NCBI GenBank assembly: GCA_964484465.1
Contig: CAZAFL010000002.1
Location: 96,183 to 160,182 of the forward strand
Source of the DNA: CAZAFL01 sp964484465
GTDB taxonomy: Bacteria > Bacteroidota > Ignavibacteria > UBA10030 > SZUA-254
Length of the DNA stretch: 64,000 nucleotides
Direction: 5' to 3'
Every line of letters begins with the position of its first letter. Position 1 is the stretch's first letter. The notes under the pieces were generated by a model. The model searched no databases, had not been told where the DNA came from, and saw only the letters and a list, made by a program, of their open reading frames with translations. Position numbers and translations under genes: made by a program. Below are positions 59,844 through 64,000 of the stretch, piece after piece.

Positions 59844-60662
59844 ATGAACACTCAAGGGAAGGTATTGATCTGGCTATCTCTTTTTCTAGTCGTATATTCT
59901 CCTTTAGTGGCTCAAGGCGATAGTGTTCATCATTCCAGTGGTGCCATTATGATATCTGATGTGAAAATGGCGTTCAACGATGCGGGAAGAGTTTTCGGTG
60001 CGCCGTTGCATTTTTCTCAAACAAAGTGGATTGTTACCGGCTCCATCGTAGTTGCTACCGCTATTCTCGTTTCGGCTGATGACCCCGCACGCTCTCTTGC
60101 CAATCGTAATCAGTCTCGGTTCAATGATGACTTGATGAGCGTCGGTGAGCACTACGGGCGTCCTGTTTATGGTGTTGCGTTGTCGGGTGGTTTGTATATC
60201 GGCGGACTTGTCTTCGACAACCAGGAAGTCAGGACGACCGGAGTAATGATTATAGAGTCGCTTGCTTTTTCGGGTGCAATCACCACGTTCGTCAAGATTG
60301 TTTCCGGGCGCAGTCGCCCATATCTTGAAGAGGGAGAGACCCGGTTTCGGGGATTTCAGTTCGATAACGACCGGCAGTCCTTTCCTTCGGGGCATTCAAC
60401 TGTGGCATTTGCTGTCTCATCCACAATTGCACAACGATTGCATAATACGTTTGCTTCAATCGGACTTTATTCATTAGCGACCCTCACCGCAGTCTCTCGA
60501 GTCTACAGTGATGAACACTGGGTATCCGATTCTTTTTTTGGTGCCGCAATCGGAACTGCCGTCGGGATGGCAGTCGTGAATTTACATGAGGATGCTCAGG
60601 AACATTTCTCTCTTCGAATTATACCTTCTGCTAATGGAATGAAAGCCGAACTCCTTTTTTAG
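59844..60662 (+). CDS. PAP2-family phosphatase
   Basis: 272 residues, signal or first membrane segment (about 8-25), a few further hydrophobic stretches, and the full phosphatase signature: K-x6-RP (KIVSGRSRP), PSGH (SFPSGHSTV), and SR-x5-H-x3-D (SRVYSDEHWVSD). The type-2 phosphatidic acid phosphatase fold acts on lipid or undecaprenyl phosphates at the outer face of the inner membrane, or in the periplasm. No close partner gene. Confidence 0.9.
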   Translation: MNTQGKVLIWLSLFLVVYSPLVAQGDSVHHSSGAIMISDVKMAFNDAGRVFGAPLHFSQTKWIVTGSIVVATAILVSADDPARSLANRNQSRFNDDLMSVGEHYGRPVYGVALSGGLYIGGLVFDNQEVRTTGVMIIESLAFSGAITTFVKIVSGRSRPYLEEGETRFRGFQFDNDRQSFPSGHSTVAFAVSSTIAQRLHNTFASIGLYSLATLTAVSRVYSDEHWVSDSFFGAAIGTAVGMAVVNLHEDAQEHFSLRIIPSANGMKAELLF

Positions 60663-60696
60663 GGATTAGCCGGACTTTCACGGCATTGAGGAATTG

Positions 60697-60727
60697 TTGA
60701 AATCTTCTCGATTTTCACCTATCTTAA
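60697..60727 (+). promoter_or_regulatory. Promoter overlapping the uvrC 5' end
   Basis: TTG (60697-60699), 20 bases, TATCTTAA (60720-60727), ending 4 bases before the uvrC ATG. Confidence 0.58.
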
Positions 60728-60731
60728 AACA

Positions 60732-62615
60732 ATGAATGCGGACATTCCAGAAAATCTCAAACCAACGATTATAATATCGCGCGAAGACATTTCCCTCGGC
60801 GAAAAGCTGGAGAATTTGCCCACCAGCCCCGGGGTGTATCAGTTCAAGAACAACGAGGGAAAAATCCTGTATATCGGGAAAGCGGTTAACCTTCGTCATC
60901 GTGTCCGGCAGTATTTTCAAAAGTCACGGCAACCACACCCCCGGACCGAGCGTATGGTTTCTCTTGTGCGTGATGTTGAGCTTATCGTTACCGATTCCGA
61001 AGTCGAAGCGCTCATTCTTGAAGCAACACTCATTAAGAAATTTAAGCCGCGGTATAATGTTGATTTAAAAGACGACAAGAGCTACCCGTATATTGTCGTT
61101 ACCAGAGAACCGTTCCCGCGCGTTTTTGTCACACGTCATATTATCCGCGACGGTTCAAGATATTTCGGACCTTTTACCGATGTTAAGAACATGCGTGCTT
61201 CTCTGAAAATGGTCCGCGAGATTTTCAAGGTGAGAAGCTGCAACTATGCCATCGATGACGAGGTTATTCGAAAGCGTAAAATAAAAGTATGTCTCGATTA
61301 TCATATAAAAAAATGTGAGGGGCCGTGTGAAGGGTTGGTAACACAGGAGAGGTATGCCTCTATGATCGAGGAGATTGTGAAGGTATTGAAAGGAAAAACC
61401 GCCAGCCTTGTTTCAGAACTGGAAGAACGGATGCAAAATGCAGCTGAAGCGCTGAAGTTCGAAGACGCCGCAGAAATGCGTGACCGCATCAGGGGGCTCA
61501 GTGTTTATAATGAACGGCAAAAAATTATCGATGAAGAGAAAGTCGACCGTGATTTATTTGGCATCGCTGTTGAGGATGATGATGCGTGCGGCGTGGTCTT
61601 CAAGGTCCGCGAAGGGAAAATTGTCGGACGCCAGCATGTTTATATGACTGGCGTACAGGACAAGCCAGAGCCGGAAGTGCTCGGGCAATTTGTCGGGCGG
61701 TATTATCTCGACAATGAAGATATTGCGGGCGAAATTCTTTTACCGGATGAGTTGGAACATCATTCTGCCATTGAGCACTGGCTGAGCGAAAAAAGAGGAG
61801 ACCATGTCGAAATCGTTGTCCCGAAAATCGGCGACAAGGGGAAGCTGATTGCCATGTGCAAAAATAATGCTCGGTATTTATTGGACGAATTGAAAATTCA
61901 AAGGTTGAAGAACAAGGAATATATACCTCACTCCGTGAAGGCGCTTCAGCGGGATTTACGGCTGGAACATCTTCCGAAGGTTATCGAATGTTTCGATATC
62001 TCCAACATTCAGGGGAGCGACAGCGTTGCGTCGATGGTCGTGTTTGTTGACGGCAAGCCGAAAAAATCGCTATACCGGAAGTTTAAGATTCGCTCCGTAG
62101 ACGGCCCGGATGATTTTGCAAGCATGAGGGAGGTTATTGAGCGCAGATATACAAAGTTGCTTGAGGAACAGCACCAGCTGCCGGATTTAATAATGGTTGA
62201 CGGTGGAAAGGGGCAACTCTCGAGCGCCGTCGAAGTTCTCAACCGTCTCGGGATCAAACAGCCCGTTATAGGATTAGCCAAACGTTTGGAAGAAGTATTT
62301 GTGCCCGCATCAGGAGACCCGCAATCCATTCCGAAAACTTCCTCAGGGTTAAAGCTCCTCCAGCAAATCCGGGATGAGGCGCATCGGTTTGCAATTACGT
62401 ATCATCGCACATTACGGACAAAAAGGACATTACAGACTGAACTCGACCTGATTGAAGGGGTGGGCAAAAAGAAGGCGAAGGAACTACTCGAGTCATTCGG
62501 ATCTGTCCAGGGAGTGAAATTTGCAACCGAAGAGCAACTCACTGAAATTGTTGGAGAGAAAGTCGCATTAAAAATTCAGGAGTATTTCGGAGAAGGTGCA
62601 GTGGAGACGATATGA
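60732..62615 (+). CDS. uvrC: Excinuclease ABC subunit C
   Basis: Makes both incisions in nucleotide excision repair with UvrB. 627 residues. GIY-YIG nuclease domain (SPGVYQFKNNEGKILYIGKA, residues about 32-51), a Cys-containing linker (VCLDYHIKKCEGPC), the UvrB-binding UVR segment (LKFEDAAEMRDRIRGL), the RNase-H-like nuclease (ECFDISNIQGSDSVASMVVF, then LIMVDGGKGQLSSA) and C-terminal helix-hairpin-helix pair (LIEGVGKKKAKELLESFGS). The first 20 residues before the nuclease are an extra lead; no other ATG fits. The mRNA is predicted to be leaderless or nearly so. Confidence 0.96.
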   Translation: MNADIPENLKPTIIISREDISLGEKLENLPTSPGVYQFKNNEGKILYIGKAVNLRHRVRQYFQKSRQPHPRTERMVSLVRDVELIVTDSEVEALILEATLIKKFKPRYNVDLKDDKSYPYIVVTREPFPRVFVTRHIIRDGSRYFGPFTDVKNMRASLKMVREIFKVRSCNYAIDDEVIRKRKIKVCLDYHIKKCEGPCEGLVTQERYASMIEEIVKVLKGKTASLVSELEERMQNAAEALKFEDAAEMRDRIRGLSVYNERQKIIDEEKVDRDLFGIAVEDDDACGVVFKVREGKIVGRQHVYMTGVQDKPEPEVLGQFVGRYYLDNEDIAGEILLPDELEHHSAIEHWLSEKRGDHVEIVVPKIGDKGKLIAMCKNNARYLLDELKIQRLKNKEYIPHSVKALQRDLRLEHLPKVIECFDISNIQGSDSVASMVVFVDGKPKKSLYRKFKIRSVDGPDDFASMREVIERRYTKLLEEQHQLPDLIMVDGGKGQLSSAVEVLNRLGIKQPVIGLAKRLEEVFVPASGDPQSIPKTSSGLKLLQQIRDEAHRFAITYHRTLRTKRTLQTELDLIEGVGKKKAKELLESFGSVQGVKFATEEQLTEIVGEKVALKIQEYFGEGAVETI

Positions 62616-62659
62616 TCATAAGTTTCTTATCTCTTAAGGATACCCGAAGTAGTCTATCC

Positions 62660-63328
62660 ATGCACCGATTCGCGCAGTTTTCATTTTATTTGATCGCTCT
62701 TGTATTGCTCAGTTCAAACCTCCTATCGGCACAGGGAGAGTATCTTCGTCGCGGACAGAGTGGTTTAGGAATCGGTTTTGCCGTTGCAAGGAACAATGGC
62801 AGTTTCGGCCTGGGTGGAAGTCTTGGCTACTCGGTCCGGGGAATATTCGACGCTGGTTTTTCACTCGAACAGGTTAGTCTTTCTCAGCAGACAAACAACA
62901 AAGATATCAGTGCTGTTGTCGTGAGTCCTTCAATAGCTTTTCATGCCAGAAAGGATAGCGGCGGTTATCCTATCGGTACGGTGCATGCTTCATATCAATA
63001 TCAAAGTTACTCGGGTGCGCCTGTCACGGGGAATTTTTTCGCATTCGGTGCCACGATTCGGGCGACATTTCCGATTTCATCGAAAGCTCTCGTGCAACCT
63101 GCAGTAGATGTCTCTGTTCTCACCGGCACGACAACATATAATAATAGCGCACTGTATCCGCAAGAAACCACAGACACGAAGCCAATCGGTATTGTTTCCA
63201 TCTCTTTCATTGAGCATTCATCCGAGGCGAATCTGGTTGTCGTTTCACCGGCTATTGCCTTTGACAAAGATAATACAACAATCGGTGCAAGCCTTTCCCT
63301 TGTTTTTGTTGCCCCACAGAAGCATTGA
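62660..63328 (+). CDS. Hypothetical outer-membrane beta-barrel protein
   Basis: 222 residues from ATG 62660, chosen because a proper signal peptide (MHRFAQFSFYLIALVLLSSN, cleaved after LLSAQ) begins there; the frame is open back to the uvrC stop (ATGA at 62612). The mature part alternates short hydrophobic strands (GLGIGFAVARNNGSFGLGGS, SIAFHARKD, ATIRATFPIS) ending in VSPAIAFDKDNTTIGASLSL and a terminal aromatic strand, as in small outer-membrane porin-like barrels. No family recognised. Confidence 0.65.
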   Translation: MHRFAQFSFYLIALVLLSSNLLSAQGEYLRRGQSGLGIGFAVARNNGSFGLGGSLGYSVRGIFDAGFSLEQVSLSQQTNNKDISAVVVSPSIAFHARKDSGGYPIGTVHASYQYQSYSGAPVTGNFFAFGATIRATFPISSKALVQPAVDVSVLTGTTTYNNSALYPQETTDTKPIGIVSISFIEHSSEANLVVVSPAIAFDKDNTTIGASLSLVFVAPQKH

Positions 63329-63376
63329 TGATGTGAGTAATCGACATCTTACGCGATGAAGAATAATTAGAGATAT

Positions 63377-63408
63377 TTTGATTTTGGACAGATTATTCAA
63401 TAGATTCC
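63377..63408 (+). promoter_or_regulatory. Promoter for the STAS-domain gene
   Basis: TTTG (63377-63380), 20 bases, TAGATTCC (63401-63408). Leader about 10 bases. Confidence 0.5.
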
Positions 63409-63423
63409 AAGATTAGAACAACA

Positions 63424-63768
63424 ATGGCAATCAGACAAACAATACGAAATGATGTCGTTATCCTCACTCTTGAGGGCAATTTTCTCTGCCAGCCGGAAAA
63501 TACTGAACTCAAGGATAAAATAACAAGCCTGCTTGGCACAGGAGCCAAGCGATTTATCATTGATCTTGGAGAAGTTACCTGCATCAACAGTGACGGACTT
63601 GGGACGCTGATTTCTGCTCTTGCGACGCTCCGCCGCGCAGGAGTTGAACTCCGGTTAGCCAATACCACCGACCTCGTCGATAACCTCCTGCTTCTCACCC
63701 AACTGGTAAAAATCTTCGACACCTATGGTTCCATCGAAGAAGCCCTGTCAGGACCAAAGGGCAAATAG
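63424..63768 (+). CDS. STAS-domain anti-sigma-factor antagonist
   Basis: 114 residues, the size of SpoIIAA/RsbV. RFIIDLGEVTCINSDGLGTL carries the phosphorylatable Ser in the INSDGLG loop (about residue 59). Such proteins bind an anti-sigma kinase when unphosphorylated and so free a sigma factor. No kinase or sigma partner is adjacent; the gene stands alone before a tRNA. Confidence 0.88.
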   Translation: MAIRQTIRNDVVILTLEGNFLCQPENTELKDKITSLLGTGAKRFIIDLGEVTCINSDGLGTLISALATLRRAGVELRLANTTDLVDNLLLLTQLVKIFDTYGSIEEALSGPKGK

Positions 63769-63873
63769 TTGTGCATCATATCCCGGGCAACGGGGACTCT
63801 CCGCCAACTTTTTGTTTTGACATCTGTATTTAATTTAGCAGGCTGGAGAAATTCCTCGCGGGAAGTATAGGGA

Positions 63874-63914
63874 AAAACCCCGTACCGGTTTTGGCGGTAA
63901 GGGGTTTTATTTTT
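63874..63914 (+). terminator. Intrinsic terminator before tRNA-Val
   Basis: AAAACCCCGTACCG (63874-63887) pairs with CGGTAAGGGGTTTT (63895-63908, one internal mismatch), loop 7 bases, then ATTTTT. The last T's merge with the -33 element of the tRNA promoter. Confidence 0.87.
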
Positions 63915-63943
63915 GGTTTTTTCTGAAAAAATGAATAAATTTC
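63912..63943 (+). promoter_or_regulatory. Promoter of tRNA-Val
   Basis: TTTG (63912-63915), 20 bases, TAAATTTC (63936-63943); the first base of the mature tRNA is 7 bases further. Confidence 0.65.
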
Positions 63944-63949
63944 CACATC

Positions 63950-64000
63950 GGGCGCTTAGCTCAGCTGGTTCAGAGCGTACGCCTCACACGCGTAAGGTCG
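63950..64000 (+). tRNA. tRNA-Val (anticodon CAC), 3' part outside the window
   Basis: Acceptor strand GGGCGCT, then TA, a D arm GCTC-loop-GAGC, and an anticodon arm TACGC-CTCACAC-GCGTA in which the loop reads C-T-CAC-A-C. CAC decodes GUG valine codons. The T arm and the acceptor 3' half lie beyond base 64000. It starts at or very near its own transcription start. Confidence 0.9.

Noticed and set aside
1..64000. CRISPR arrays, insertion sequences, phage genes, rRNA genes, replication origin
   Set aside because: Looked for on both strands; no spaced direct repeats, transposase or integrase motifs, rRNA cores or DnaA-box clusters were found.

Overview
The window is 64 kb of chromosomal housekeeping DNA, probably from a member of the Bacteroidota/Chlorobiota-Ignavibacteriota group. 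Three things point there. A type IX secretion C-terminal sorting domain closes an M1 peptidase at 57385-59394. Promoters of the TTTG / TAnnTTTG kind stand in front of many genes. Ribosome binding sites are often weak or absent. No phage, insertion sequence, CRISPR array or rRNA operon is visible. A run of exactly 100 N inside carA (16278-16377) marks a scaffold gap, so this is a draft assembly or MAG.

Layout. 1-4.2 kb: 2-oxoacid dehydrogenase E1 alpha, E1 beta and E2, then lipoyl synthase. 4.2-7.3 kb: an M13 peptidase and an RMD1/DUF155 protein. 7.3-11.8 kb: rplM-rpsI, rpsB-tsf-pyrH-frr and ssb. 11.8-15.9 kb: a cobalamin riboswitch controlling a BtuB-type receptor, a BtuG-like surface propeller lipoprotein and a small DUF6580-like membrane protein. 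15.9-19.8 kb: carA, a TfoX-N-like gene, dut, an rsmI-type methylase and a redoxin. 19.9-23.5 kb: methionine synthase split into two overlapping genes. 23.5-27.5 kb: a redox/Fe-S group (DUF309, ferredoxin, MBL hydrolase, Rieske protein, queG, trxB). 27.7-30.8 kb: hsp20, sppA, HU, a zinc-ribbon/TPR protein and a 31-residue basic protein. 30.8-35.3 kb: 5'-nucleotidase, an unknown P-loop protein, an unknown polytopic membrane protein and a YtxH/DUF948 pair. 35.4-39.9 kb: an EF-G paralogue, a HIT protein, an ECF sigma/anti-sigma pair and a Spy-like protein. 40-47 kb: cysteine desulfurase, a reverse-strand operon (M28 peptidase, prmA, ppx/gppA), a DUF4097 protein and dacB. 47-64 kb: secA, amidase, a KimA-like permease, era, DUF1015, EamA, the T9SS M1 peptidase, methylmalonyl-CoA epimerase, PAP2, uvrC, an outer-membrane protein, a STAS protein and the 5' part of tRNA-Val(CAC).

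Cobalamin is the strongest functional thread. Uptake genes sit under a riboswitch whose P1 stem, B12 box, terminator and a plausible antiterminator can all be read. The same 64 kb encodes B12-using enzymes (split MetH with its reactivation domain, QueG) and methylmalonyl-CoA epimerase, the usual partner of B12-dependent methylmalonyl-CoA mutase. No corrin-ring synthesis gene is seen here, which fits salvage but does not prove it.

The second thread is promoter structure. At more than a dozen genes a TTG is followed after 20 bases (19 in two cases) by a TA-initiated -10/-7 element. The sequences run from pure Bacteroidetes type (TTTG-N20-TAGATTTG, secA) to sigma70-like (TTGACA-N17-TATACT, btuB). 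At uvrC, the cysteine desulfurase gene and the DUF309 gene the element lies so close to the start codon that leaderless or near-leaderless mRNAs are predicted.
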